DNA from: Fibrobacter sp. UWB11
GTDB taxonomy: Bacteria; Fibrobacterota; Fibrobacteria; Fibrobacterales; Fibrobacteraceae
DNA: 64,000 nucleotides
Assembly (NCBI RefSeq): GCF_900143015.1
Contig: NZ_FSRT01000003.1
Coordinates: forward strand, 62,001-126,000
Direction: 5' to 3'
Part shown: in pieces, positions 16,680 through 25,015 of the stretch
How positions within the stretch are numbered: the first letter of the stretch is position 1
Layout: each line of letters begins with the position of its first letter
Translations under genes and position numbers: made by a program
The notes under the pieces: model-generated
What the model was told of the DNA's origin: nothing
Seen by the model: only the letters and a program-made list of their open reading frames with translations
Database searches by the model: none

Positions 16680-17132
16680 TTAATCCCAATCTTCGTAATC
16701 TTCAAGGCCTTCTTCGCCGGCCCTTTCTGAAATTTTGCATAGATAGTTGAATTCTTCTTCGCGCTTGTCCAAATCGGCATCGGAGCTGACTTCGTGAGTT
16801 TCAACAGTATTACCATAGCACTGGACCTGATAGGAACCATCTAACCAGTGAGTTGCTTCTTCCCTTTCTTCAGCGCAGTTTTCAGCGGCTGCACCTGCAT
16901 CAGGAACGGTTTCTTTCGATACGATTTCCGAATAGTAGTAGCCATCATTGCCAAGCTTTACAGTCACGGTCGATTCATAATAATAGGCGCCATCCATCAT
17001 CGATTCAACAATCTTGACAGAATTTGCAGAGCGTGTAACGTTGCACTTCAAGGCAGTGTCGCTAGAACTTGTGCTAGATTCACAGCCAACCAATGCAAGC
17101 AAAGTTGCAGAAGCAAGAATAAATTTTTTCAT
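16680..17132 (-). CDS. Small lipoprotein of unknown function
   Basis: The 150-residue product has a lipobox (LALVGC) followed by a serine/threonine-rich spacer (ESSTSSSDTALKC). The rest is acidic and holds a pair of YYYES/YYYSE motifs and four more cysteines. AAGGATTG precedes the ATG. I do not recognise a family. It converges on the SPOR gene and diverges from rimO. Confidence 0.65.
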   Translation of the reverse strand: MKKFILASATLLALVGCESSTSSSDTALKCNVTRSANSVKIVESMMDGAYYYESTVTVKLGNDGYYYSEIVSKETVPDAGAAAENCAEEREEATHWLDGSYQVQCYGNTVETHEVSSDADLDKREEEFNYLCKISERAGEEGLEDYEDWD

Positions 17133-17314
17133 ATAAACAATCCTTATGTTAAATTATTAGAAAATAATTTAGTTAAAATTTCCGACTGTTATTTACCGAC
17201 CAAAGGCTTCACCATATTCTTTCGGCAAGTTCAAGATTTTAATTGTTTTTGGGCAAAGCCCCCAAGATTTATCGATAGACGCCAACGACAAAACCACCTC
17301 CCTGCCGTAAAATC

Positions 17315-17322
17315 TATATTTG
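17315..17322 (+). promoter_or_regulatory. TATATTTG element immediately before rimO
   Basis: This exact TAnnTTTG element ends 4 nt before the rimO ATG, with no Shine-Dalgarno sequence. Transcription would start at or next to the start codon, implying a leaderless mRNA. Confidence 0.5.
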
Positions 17323-17326
17323 GGGT

Positions 17327-18640
17327 ATGCCTACAAAAAAGCCAAAAGTATTCGTTGTGCATCTTGGATGCGCCAAGAACCAGGTCGATGCAGAAAACCT
17401 CGTCGGCGAAATGCTCCATGCAGGTTTTGCTACCTGCGATTCCGCAAACAAAGCGGACTACATCCTCGTGAACACCTGCGGTTTTATCGAAGCCGCCAAG
17501 GAAGAATCCATCAACGCAATTCTCGCACAAGCTAAAGCGAAAAAAGCAAAGCAGAAGCTCATCGTGGCAGGCTGCCTCAGCGGTCGCTACGGCGAAGAAC
17601 TGATGAAGGAACTGCCCGAGGTGGACTACTGGGTCGGCACGTACAAGCCCGGCGAACTTTTGAAGAAGATGGGTATTGTCGCCCCGCAAGGCTGTGAAGC
17701 TGAGAACCTTGCCCGCATGAACTTGGGTGGATTCCCACACCACGCTTATCTGAAAATAGCAGAAGGTTGCAACCGCCGTTGTGCCTACTGCGCCATCCCG
17801 CTCATCCGCGGCAAGCAGGACTCACGTTCTATCGAAGATATCGTTGCCGAGGCCAAAGACCTCGAAGCCCAGGGCGTCAAGGAAATTACTTTGATTGCAC
17901 AAGACACCACTTACTTTGGACGTGAAAAGGGCAAGAAAGGCGGCACACTAGCTCAGCTTTTGCGCGCCATTTTGGACAACACGAAAATACCGTGGATTCG
18001 CATGCTTTATTGGTACCCGATGTTCGTAGACGATGAACTTTTGGACTTGATGGCAAACGAGCCACGTCTTGTGAAGTACGTGGACATGCCCATCCAGCAT
18101 GCAAGCGACAAGATGCTCAAGTACATGAAGCGCAACTACCGCAAGGCAGAACTTGTCGATCTTTTGCACAAAATCCGCGAACGCATTCCGGGTGTGACGC
18201 TCCGCAGTACAGTACTCGTCGGGTTCCCCGGTGAAACGCACGAAGATTTTGAAGAGCTGATGGAACTGTTGCAAGACGTGCAATTTGACCATTTGGGCGG
18301 TTTTGTGTTCAGCCCCGAAGAAGGTACTCCGGTGATGGAAATGGACCTCCCTGCCGTGGACGAAAGCGATGCCCGCGCAAGGCTCGAAGCGGTCACGGAT
18401 TTCCAGGAAGAACTCGCTGCCGAATACGCCGAGAATATGATCGGAAAGACAGTAAAGATTATCATCGACCAGGTCGCTGAAGAAAGCGAATACCACTTCT
18501 ACGGTCGAACAGAAGGCAACTCGATGGAAAATGACGACATCGTGAAAGTCATCGAAGGCGACGGTGACGTGGGAGAGTTCCACAACGCACTAGTCATGGA
18601 TGCCGAACCGCATGAACTTGTGGTGAAATTGATAGACTAG
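17327..18640 (+). CDS. rimO: Ribosomal protein S12 methylthiotransferase RimO
   Basis: This 437-residue radical-SAM enzyme adds a methylthio group to Asp-88/89 of ribosomal protein S12. The N-terminal UPF0004 domain has its three cluster cysteines (C15, C51, C83), and the radical SAM motif CNRRCAYC supplies C148, C152 and C155. A TRAM domain fills the last 65 residues. The VHLGCAKNQVDAENLVGEM opening and the AYLKIAEGCNRRC context separate RimO from MiaB. The protein is full length. It is monocistronic between a divergent lipoprotein and a terminator. Confidence 0.95.
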   Translation: MPTKKPKVFVVHLGCAKNQVDAENLVGEMLHAGFATCDSANKADYILVNTCGFIEAAKEESINAILAQAKAKKAKQKLIVAGCLSGRYGEELMKELPEVDYWVGTYKPGELLKKMGIVAPQGCEAENLARMNLGGFPHHAYLKIAEGCNRRCAYCAIPLIRGKQDSRSIEDIVAEAKDLEAQGVKEITLIAQDTTYFGREKGKKGGTLAQLLRAILDNTKIPWIRMLYWYPMFVDDELLDLMANEPRLVKYVDMPIQHASDKMLKYMKRNYRKAELVDLLHKIRERIPGVTLRSTVLVGFPGETHEDFEELMELLQDVQFDHLGGFVFSPEEGTPVMEMDLPAVDESDARARLEAVTDFQEELAAEYAENMIGKTVKIIIDQVAEESEYHFYGRTEGNSMENDDIVKVIEGDGDVGEFHNALVMDAEPHELVVKLID

Positions 18641-18641
18641 G

Positions 18642-18710
18642 AAAAGGCGCCCCCGGCACCCCGGAACCAGTCCGGGGCAAGCTCCAGCCGGGGTGACAAA
18701 CGCCTTTTTT
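18642..18710 (+). terminator. Terminator after rimO with a nested CCCCGG palindrome
   Basis: AAAAGGCG (18642-18649) pairs with CGCCTTTT (18701-18708), followed by further T. Inside lies the CCCCGG/TCCGGGG and CCGGGGTGACA repeat also found after yqeY, so the repeat has been inserted into, or has formed, the terminator. Confidence 0.7.
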
Positions 18711-18739
18711 ACTATATTATACCCGCTTTAACGGCATAG

Positions 18740-18811
18740 GCCCGTGTATCACAATGGATAGTGTCCTTCCCTCCGAAGGAAGGTATTCCGGTTCGATTCC
18801 GGACATGGGTA
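18740..18811 (+). tRNA. tRNA-Arg (anticodon CCG)
   Basis: A full cloverleaf folds: acceptor GCCCGTG with CATGGGT (two G.U pairs), a 3-bp D stem CAC/GTG, an anticodon stem CTTCC/GGAAG with loop CTCCGAA (anticodon CCG, reading CGG), a 4-nt variable loop and a T arm TCCGG/CCGGA with loop TTCGATT. The discriminator base is A and CCA is not encoded. Confidence 0.9.
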
Positions 18812-18848
18812 TTAAAAAAAAAGAGCCCGCCATGTGAACTGGCGGGCT
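18812..18848 (-). terminator. Strong terminator of the 18868-19887 gene
   Basis: AGCCCGCCA and TGGCGGGCT make a perfect 9-bp stem, followed on the minus strand by C and ten T. It abuts the 3' end of tRNA-Arg. Confidence 0.9.
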
Positions 18849-18867
18849 AAACTTTTATGCGCTTAAA

Positions 18868-19887
18868 CTAGCGGTTCCAAGCACTGGTGCCTGCAGCAGC
18901 CTTGTTGCGTTCCTTTTCACGCTGGCGGCGACGCTTTTCGGTATCATCCGGGAAGAATTCCGGGAAGGCATAACCAATCGTAATGCCAAACACGATACCC
19001 GTCTTGTCCATTCCATTCGGCTTGCCCACAACGCGAGAAGCATAGGTATCGACAGCTTCGGTCTGAGAGTCTCTCGTCTTCTTGAAGCTCGGGTTCTTTT
19101 CAGGAGCCTTGCCAAGATCCGGAGCATAGTACATACCGAAGGAGAATTGCAAGTAGTACCATTCATTAGAAAGGTAAGCAATCAACACGTCAAACTGATA
19201 ACCCTTAACGGAAATCAAGCTACGAAGGCCATCGGCATCCGGTTCCATGTCGTGGTCGAAATAGACCGTACCGTAAGAAGCGGACAAGCCCAAATGAATA
19301 GGAATCTTCGGGAAGAAGTAGTAGTTAAGGCCAACTTTATAGCCCGTACCACCTTCGAGCTTCATATAATCAAATTCGCTATCCTTGACCTTCGGCAACA
19401 TACCGAAAGAAGCAAAGGCGGCAACATGCCAGCGAGTAATGTATTCAATACCGGCACCGAAGCCCATGCCCATGCCAGATTCACCCATGAACGGCATACG
19501 AGAACCGAGACCTACTTCAAAAATCAAGCGATCCTTAAGCCAGTCACGACGACGTTCGGAGTTTGCATATTCATCCAAACGCTGTTCTTCTTCGAACTTT
19601 TTACGAGTGAGAAAATCGTTTCTCTGGGCAGCAGTCATGCCAGCCGTAGCAGTTTCGACATTTTCCTCTTCTTCGTCATCATCAGCAGCCTTGACGGCAG
19701 AAGATGAAGATGCTTCCGTGACAGACATAAAACCATCATCGGAATCAGCCGTGGCAGCAGGAGCTTCCACCGTTTTTTCGGCAACCGGAGCTGCCTTTTT
19801 CTTCATAGACGCTTTACGCCCCTTCGAAGGAGCAGCCCATGCAACCAAACTAGCCAAGCACAACAGCAACAACAATTTTTTCAGCAT
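18868..19887 (-). CDS. Outer-membrane beta-barrel protein with charged N-terminal linker
   Basis: The 339-residue product has a signal peptide (MLKKLLLLLCLASLVAWA) and a low-complexity linker (Lys/Ala-rich, then an acidic DDDEEEENVE patch) to about residue 115. A probable barrel domain follows (FEVGLGSRMPF, GMGFGAGIEYI, VGLNYYFFPKIPIHLGLSASYG). The C-terminus is Arg/Lys-rich (TEKRRRQREKERNK), which is odd for a barrel and suggests a periplasmic tail. GAGG precedes the ATG. Function is unknown. It is monocistronic with its own terminator. Confidence 0.65.
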   Translation of the reverse strand: MLKKLLLLLCLASLVAWAAPSKGRKASMKKKAAPVAEKTVEAPAATADSDDGFMSVTEASSSSAVKAADDDEEEENVETATAGMTAAQRNDFLTRKKFEEEQRLDEYANSERRRDWLKDRLIFEVGLGSRMPFMGESGMGMGFGAGIEYITRWHVAAFASFGMLPKVKDSEFDYMKLEGGTGYKVGLNYYFFPKIPIHLGLSASYGTVYFDHDMEPDADGLRSLISVKGYQFDVLIAYLSNEWYYLQFSFGMYYAPDLGKAPEKNPSFKKTRDSQTEAVDTYASRVVGKPNGMDKTGIVFGITIGYAFPEFFPDDTEKRRRQREKERNKAAAGTSAWNR

Positions 19888-20009
19888 TAAAAAGCCTCGG
19901 ATAAATAACCACGCTTGGAATATAACTTTTTATAGAAGTTTTTTTCGAAAACTTCATGTAAAAGTTGTATTTTCGTTTGATTTTACAATTTTGTAAGTTT
20001 CAAATAGGC

Positions 20010-21074
20010 CTATTCGACCTTTGTCAGCTCAGCCTTGATGCTTCCAAGCTTGATTTCGCACTGCATGAGTACCGGAAGGCGCCTGTCGTCGTCGGTAAAC
20101 CAGATAAAAATGCGGCCGCTGGACTTGAAAATGCCATCGCCATCCAAAACAGGCTCGACCTTGACCGTATTGAACTCGCCAAGATCCGTTTTAATCTTTT
20201 CGCGCTTGTGGATAACGACTTTGAGTTCGTAGCGTTTCTCCCCGCTCACTGCAGCAAAACGAGATGTAGAGCCCTCTTTGAGAGGTAGGGTACGCACAAG
20301 GTAGAACGCAGACATAATGCTGTGTTCGAGCCCTTCGATGGTCACAGACGTATCGGCCGAGCGCTTTACGTAATGATTGACTGCATCCTTGAAAACAGTA
20401 TCCGAAAGGAATGCCTTCTTGGCATTGCGGTCGAAGCGAATCAACGACTTGTTGTGGAACGTCCCCTCATGGAGCGACTTGCGGAACACATCCGTCATGA
20501 GTCCTTTGTTACGGACAAGCGTGTAGACAGTGTCGTGTACCGGATAAAATTTATTGACAGTCTTGTTGGCGGTTGCAAAAGTCAGGAATTCCGTCTTGCC
20601 GTCTTTGCGCGGTTTAACCTCGAGCGTAGCATAGCCAGCCGTAATGAACCCCCAGCTGAGGGTGTAAGACAACTTTTCGCCCTTCATCCACGGGGTCTTC
20701 ATCTCTGGAAGAGTCTGCCATTTGGGGAGCGAAGCGGAGGAAGAAGCTATGGAACTTGAGGACTGCACTACGAGAGTCGCCGAGGACTGTGGATTAGCTA
20801 AAGCTTCTGCAACACGAGACTGCGCTGCGCTTGAGGACTGCGCGGATGAGGAGGAAGAATATTTTTTAGAACTATCTTTTAATAAGGTCCAACAGTCAAG
20901 TGATTTTTGTCCTTGACCTGCTGTAGCAAATGCGGATTCCCCAAGCCTTCCCTTTGAGCAAAGATCTGAAGAAGTTATCAAGCCAGACTGAGCAAAAACA
21001 ACATGACCGGCAAATGGCACGGCCAAGAGCAATAAAAATCCAAGCAAAACACTTTTCAAAGCACGATAAAACAT
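20010..21074 (-). CDS. Secreted DUF3108-family protein with serine-rich linker
   Basis: The ATG at 21074 is favoured (a TTG at 21083 is the alternative), giving 354 residues. A signal peptide (to about residue 28) leads into a Ser-rich linker (SSKKYSSSSSAQSSSAAQS) typical of Fibrobacter secreted proteins, then a DUF3108 domain (about 125-350: GEKLSYTLSWGFITAGYATLEV, later GRIFIWFTDDDRRLPVLMQ). DUF3108 proteins are envelope proteins of unknown function with a lipocalin-like fold, often near purine genes or lipoprotein systems. Transcription comes from an AT-rich region next to the purE terminator. Confidence 0.75.
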   Translation of the reverse strand: MFYRALKSVLLGFLLLLAVPFAGHVVFAQSGLITSSDLCSKGRLGESAFATAGQGQKSLDCWTLLKDSSKKYSSSSSAQSSSAAQSRVAEALANPQSSATLVVQSSSSIASSSASLPKWQTLPEMKTPWMKGEKLSYTLSWGFITAGYATLEVKPRKDGKTEFLTFATANKTVNKFYPVHDTVYTLVRNKGLMTDVFRKSLHEGTFHNKSLIRFDRNAKKAFLSDTVFKDAVNHYVKRSADTSVTIEGLEHSIMSAFYLVRTLPLKEGSTSRFAAVSGEKRYELKVVIHKREKIKTDLGEFNTVKVEPVLDGDGIFKSSGRIFIWFTDDDRRLPVLMQCEIKLGSIKAELTKVE

Positions 21075-21194
21075 AGGCCCCAATACTCTTTATTAATGGA
21101 CAAAATTTAAGATAAGGACAATATATAAAAGTCGAAAGCGATAGATACGGCTACATGTGCGCAAAATCAAAGAGACTGTGACAAAAAAGCAAAA

Positions 21195-21217
21195 AACGCT
21201 GACGAAACGCCAGCGTT
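21195..21217 (-). terminator. Terminator of purD-purE
   Basis: AACGCTG and CAGCGTT form a 7-bp stem with a T-rich tail on the minus strand, just after the purE stop at 21239. The tail is also T-rich on the plus strand. Confidence 0.75.
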
Positions 21218-21238
21218 TTTAATTCTGAATTAGAAGGC

Positions 21239-21718
21239 TTAACCTTCGATGTCTCCGAGGCCCTTGCGGTAAGCGACGAGCTTTTCGCGGACGCTTGCAT
21301 CAGAGAGGGCGACGATGTGGGCGGCGAGGTAACCGGCATTCTTGCCGTTGCCGATGCCGACCGTGGCCACCGGGATTCCCGGAGGCATCTGCACGATAGA
21401 GTGCAGAGCATCGACGCCGTTGAGCGGGCCGCCCGCGCAGGGGAGACCAATCACCGGAAGAATCGTGTGCCCTGCGAGCACGCCCGGGAGGGCTGCAGCG
21501 AGGCCAGCAACACCGATGAGGACCTGAAGGCCTCGCCCGGCGGCTTCGCGAGCATACTTCGCAGTCGCATTCGGGGTGCGGTGTGCAGAGAGGATGTTGT
21601 ATTCCCACACGATGCCGAACTGGTCGAGCACCGCGGTGATCTTGTCTACAGTTTCCTGGTCGGACTTGCTACCCGCAACGATACCGACCTTTGCATTCGG
21701 AACTTCATTAATCTGCAT
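21239..21718 (-). CDS. purE: N5-carboxyaminoimidazole ribonucleotide mutase (PurE)
   Basis: The ATG at 21718 follows AGGA by 7 nt. The 159-residue protein has VGIVAGSKSDQETVDK, the catalytic YNILSAHRTPNATAKYA with its conserved histidine, GVAGLAAALPGVLAGHTILPVIGLP and LHSIVQMPPGIPVATVGIG. It converts N5-CAIR to CAIR in purine synthesis. It follows purD by 15 bp in one operon with its own terminator; a purK partner is not in the window. Confidence 0.95.
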   Translation of the reverse strand: MQINEVPNAKVGIVAGSKSDQETVDKITAVLDQFGIVWEYNILSAHRTPNATAKYAREAAGRGLQVLIGVAGLAAALPGVLAGHTILPVIGLPCAGGPLNGVDALHSIVQMPPGIPVATVGIGNGKNAGYLAAHIVALSDASVREKLVAYRKGLGDIEG

Positions 21719-21733
21719 TTTCAATTCCTTTTT

Positions 21734-23026
21734 TTATTTGCCCATTTTCGCAAGACGGGCGAGTCCCTTCTTACCGATGTCCTTGCGGTAGAACTTGCCT
21801 TCGAACTGAACCTTTTCGCAAGCGGCGTAAGCGATGTTCAAGGCTTCCTGGAGCGTTGCACCGTGACCGACAACACCGAACACGCGACCACCGTTGGTCA
21901 CCAGCTTACCGTCGACCATCTTGGTACCGGCATGAAGCACCTGGGCGCCGTTCTTTTCGGCTTCTTCGATACCCGTGACGACCTTGCCCTTTTCGTAGGA
22001 GCCCGGATAACCGGCGCTGGCGAGCACGACGATAGCGGAGCTACCCTTCGGAGCCTTCGGGGCACCGAGCTTGGCAAGTTTGCCCTTTTCAGCAGCGTCG
22101 AACAAGGCGAGCACGTCGCCATCATAGAGCGGGAGCACAATCTGGCATTCGGGGTCACCGAGGCGGCAGTTGTATTCCACGACCTTCGGGCCCTTGCTCG
22201 TAACCATGATGCCCACGTAGAGCACGCCCGTGTAGGGCTTGCCTTCGGCGGCCATACCCTTGAGGGTCGGTTCAATAATCTTTGCCTTGACTTCGTCGAG
22301 GAGAGCGTCGGTAACAACCGGAGCCGGGCTGTAAGCGCCCATTCCGCCAGTGTTCGGGCCCTTGTCGTCGTCAAAGACGCGCTTGTGGTCCTGGGCAGAG
22401 GAGAGAATCACGTAGTCCTTGCCGTCGCAAACCACGAAGATGGAAGCTTCTTCGCCATCCATGAATTCTTCGATCACGACCGTCTTGCCGGATTCGCCGA
22501 AGACGGCCTTGTCGCCGAGCATTTCTTCCACGGCGTCGTTAGCTTCCTGGTCGGTCATGCAGACGATAGCGCCCTTGCCCGCAGCGAGGCCCGACGCCTT
22601 CACCACGATCGGAGCCGGGTGTTCGGCGAGGAACTTCTTGGCAGAAGCGAGATCGGTGAAGGTCTCGAAGGCTGCCGTCGGCACGTTGTACTTCTTCATG
22701 ATATCCTTGCTGAAAGCCTTGGAGCCTTCGAGCGCGGCAGCAGCCGCAGTCGGGCCGAAAGCGCGGAGACCGCGAGCGCGGAATTCATCCACCACGCCAG
22801 CGACGAGCGGGATTTCGGGGCCGATAATTGCGAGGTCAATTTTTTCGGCTACAGCGAGGTCGGCAATGGCCTTGGGGTCGGCCACATCGACCGGCACGCA
22901 CTTGCCGAGGTTTGCCATGCCCGGGTTGCCCGGAGCGCACACGAGAGTGTCGCACATCGGCGACTTCTTGACTGCAAGAGCGATGGCATGTTCACGACCA
23001 CCGCTACCAACGACGAGAATATTCAT
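21734..23026 (-). CDS. purD: Phosphoribosylamine-glycine ligase (PurD)
   Basis: This 430-residue ATP-grasp enzyme joins phosphoribosylamine and glycine to give GAR in purine synthesis. It starts NILVVGSGGREHAIA, with GPEIPLVAGVVDEF, the ATP-grasp VVKASGLAAGKGAIV and NTGGMGAYSPAP, and the metal-binding EYNCRLGDPECQ. The protein is full length. AAAGGATACGCTAT precedes the ATG, and purE follows directly. Confidence 0.96.
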   Translation of the reverse strand: MNILVVGSGGREHAIALAVKKSPMCDTLVCAPGNPGMANLGKCVPVDVADPKAIADLAVAEKIDLAIIGPEIPLVAGVVDEFRARGLRAFGPTAAAAALEGSKAFSKDIMKKYNVPTAAFETFTDLASAKKFLAEHPAPIVVKASGLAAGKGAIVCMTDQEANDAVEEMLGDKAVFGESGKTVVIEEFMDGEEASIFVVCDGKDYVILSSAQDHKRVFDDDKGPNTGGMGAYSPAPVVTDALLDEVKAKIIEPTLKGMAAEGKPYTGVLYVGIMVTSKGPKVVEYNCRLGDPECQIVLPLYDGDVLALFDAAEKGKLAKLGAPKAPKGSSAIVVLASAGYPGSYEKGKVVTGIEEAEKNGAQVLHAGTKMVDGKLVTNGGRVFGVVGHGATLQEALNIAYAACEKVQFEGKFYRKDIGKKGLARLAKMGK

Positions 23027-23073
23027 ATAGCGTATCCTTTGTTTTTTACGAAGGGAAATGTAGAAAAAAATAA

Positions 23074-23529
23074 CTAGTCAGCCTTTTTTGAGTTGAGTTT
23101 TTTGAACAGCAAAACAACCCCATCTACACAAAGAGCAATAGACACAGGAATCGCAATTGAATAAAGAATCATGTTCACGCCTTCGTGCGGGGAAATTTGC
23201 GGAAGGATTCTAAGAGGGCTAATCGACATGTAGTAAAAGAACAAAATGCTCTCCGGGCCGTTTGACCAATGAAGTTGCGTTTCCAATAAACCAACAAGCA
23301 GCCACGCCAAATGATAAAAGGCAACAAGCCCAAATACAGACAAGGTAAATTTAAACTTTTGCAGTTTTGATGCAAGTTTCCATAAAAAAAGAACATACGT
23401 CAAAATAGATACCAAGCCAATGGCGGACATAACAAAGCAAAAGGATGGTATCGGTGGCAGAAACAAGCCGACGACAAACAGAACCAAGCCAAAAACATAT
23501 AGCGAATAGAAATAGATATTGTTCATCAT
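23074..23529 (-). CDS. Small integral membrane protein of unknown function
   Basis: The 151-residue product has four hydrophobic segments (about 5-30, 33-50, 62-84 and 115-142) and ends with a charged KKLNSKKAD tail. No family is recognised. It is the last of three same-strand genes (25016-26032, 23566-24999, this one) with short gaps, possibly an operon. Base composition is AT-rich. Confidence 0.55.
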   Translation of the reverse strand: MMNNIYFYSLYVFGLVLFVVGLFLPPIPSFCFVMSAIGLVSILTYVLFLWKLASKLQKFKFTLSVFGLVAFYHLAWLLVGLLETQLHWSNGPESILFFYYMSISPLRILPQISPHEGVNMILYSIAIPVSIALCVDGVVLLFKKLNSKKAD

Positions 23530-23565
23530 TCTAGACTCATACAGATTTGCTCATCACAACCCACC

Positions 23566-24999
23566 TTACGGATTACCGCTCTTTGGACCGTATTCTATTT
23601 TACCGTCATGGCGGATGATTACGTAATCGCAAAGATTAAGTGGATCCGATTCCGAAAAATTTTCTTCACATCGTTTCATATGAGATTCAAATCCTCGGTG
23701 ATTCCAAGGAGAAAAACGATCAATAGCAATATTGAAAAAATCTTCCCCTTTCTGAACAGCAGCATCCGAAACAAGAACATCGCCATTATCACTCAACATA
23801 AAAACATACAACGGCACGATCCAATCACTCAATTGCAGTGTCGCCACATAATTTCCCGACATATTAATTTTTTTCCAAACACTATCTTTGGAGATTTCTT
23901 CGGTCATAACAGCAAAATCTTGTTCATAAGAAAGACTCATTCCACCATCATTTCTCAAAAGTTTCTTCTGCTCAAGCCATTTTTCAAATGACGGATTTTT
24001 ACGAACCGCTATAAGCGTTTTCAGAAAAAGCTTAACACTTTCAACAGGATCAGCATCAAACGACTCCGTCATACTACCAATCTTACATTGTCGAAGAATC
24101 AGTTCTCTAAACGGAGTTTTTCCTTTCAAGGATACATAAAAACCATAACATCGATTTAACTCATTATAATGAGAATTCAATTTACTTAACTCATAATGAT
24201 AAGAGTAGTTCACTGCATTGATTATGAAAAAATCTTCAAATCGTTTAAAACGCGGGTCAAGACGGGCTTCTTGAATATACTGCATTTTTTCTTTGTCATC
24301 TAGCGCCTGTTGAAGGCTATCTAGCACATGATAATACGATGCAAACGGAGTCTGATTTTCCCGATAAAGTTTCAGAAACTTTTTCTCCTCAATTTTATCG
24401 GATGTTGCAGGAGACTTCACCGGTTTAGAATACCATCCCACAAATTCTTCTTGAAGTTTTTCCTCGTGCAAAGAAATGACTTTACCTTCCTTTACATGAA
24501 CTGCATAATATCCATTGGCACATTCAAAAAAAAGAGAATCATTTACAAAATCAGCAACCAAAGGCTCATTCTTTTTTTCAGCAGTTTTATTCAAGATAAT
24601 TTCTTGCAGAGGAATGCGAACAGAAACTATTTTGAGAGACCCAGACGATTCATAATCAAATGAACGCGCCCACGCACTGATAGTCACACTATCCAAATAG
24701 AACATCGAATCACGAATACTCCAAAAAGCCTGATATCCGCCCCCCTCAAGAGGAGTTTTAAACATGAACATGGGTCTACATGAATAACACGGACTATTAT
24801 CTATTGGGCGAAACGGCCATGCCTCATAATTGCTTTTAATGTAATCATTGAGCGGAAAAGAGTTTATACGGCAAAGACCATTTTCATGAATAATATGATC
24901 CGTTCCGCCTTCAAAATGGGCTCGCTCAGGCTCCACGGTAGCCATCGCCACGCTAGCAAACAAAGCAATCAAAAATAGCAGTCGTTTCATTCGATCCAT
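23566..24999 (-). CDS. Secreted protein of unknown function
   Basis: ATG codons at 24999 and 24990 both fit; 24999 is chosen because GGAT lies 8 nt upstream. Of about 477 residues, the first 20 (MKRLLFLIALFASVAMA) form a signal peptide. The mature protein is rich in aromatic and charged residues, with four cysteines near residue 80 and at the C-terminus (CRPMFMF, RCEENF, LCDYVII). No known domain is recognised. It lies 16 bp after the TonB-like gene, so the two are probably co-transcribed. Codon use is AT-richer than in the purD or rps genes. Confidence 0.55.
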   Translation of the reverse strand: MDRMKRLLFLIALFASVAMATVEPERAHFEGGTDHIIHENGLCRINSFPLNDYIKSNYEAWPFRPIDNSPCYSCRPMFMFKTPLEGGGYQAFWSIRDSMFYLDSVTISAWARSFDYESSGSLKIVSVRIPLQEIILNKTAEKKNEPLVADFVNDSLFFECANGYYAVHVKEGKVISLHEEKLQEEFVGWYSKPVKSPATSDKIEEKKFLKLYRENQTPFASYYHVLDSLQQALDDKEKMQYIQEARLDPRFKRFEDFFIINAVNYSYHYELSKLNSHYNELNRCYGFYVSLKGKTPFRELILRQCKIGSMTESFDADPVESVKLFLKTLIAVRKNPSFEKWLEQKKLLRNDGGMSLSYEQDFAVMTEEISKDSVWKKINMSGNYVATLQLSDWIVPLYVFMLSDNGDVLVSDAAVQKGEDFFNIAIDRFSPWNHRGFESHMKRCEENFSESDPLNLCDYVIIRHDGKIEYGPKSGNP

Positions 25000-25015
25000 T
25001 ATCACAAATCCATAC

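Noticed and set aside
21317..23077. Long plus-strand open frame (586 codons) opposite purE and purD
   Set aside because: The minus strand encodes clear PurD and PurE; the antisense product is low in recognisable features.
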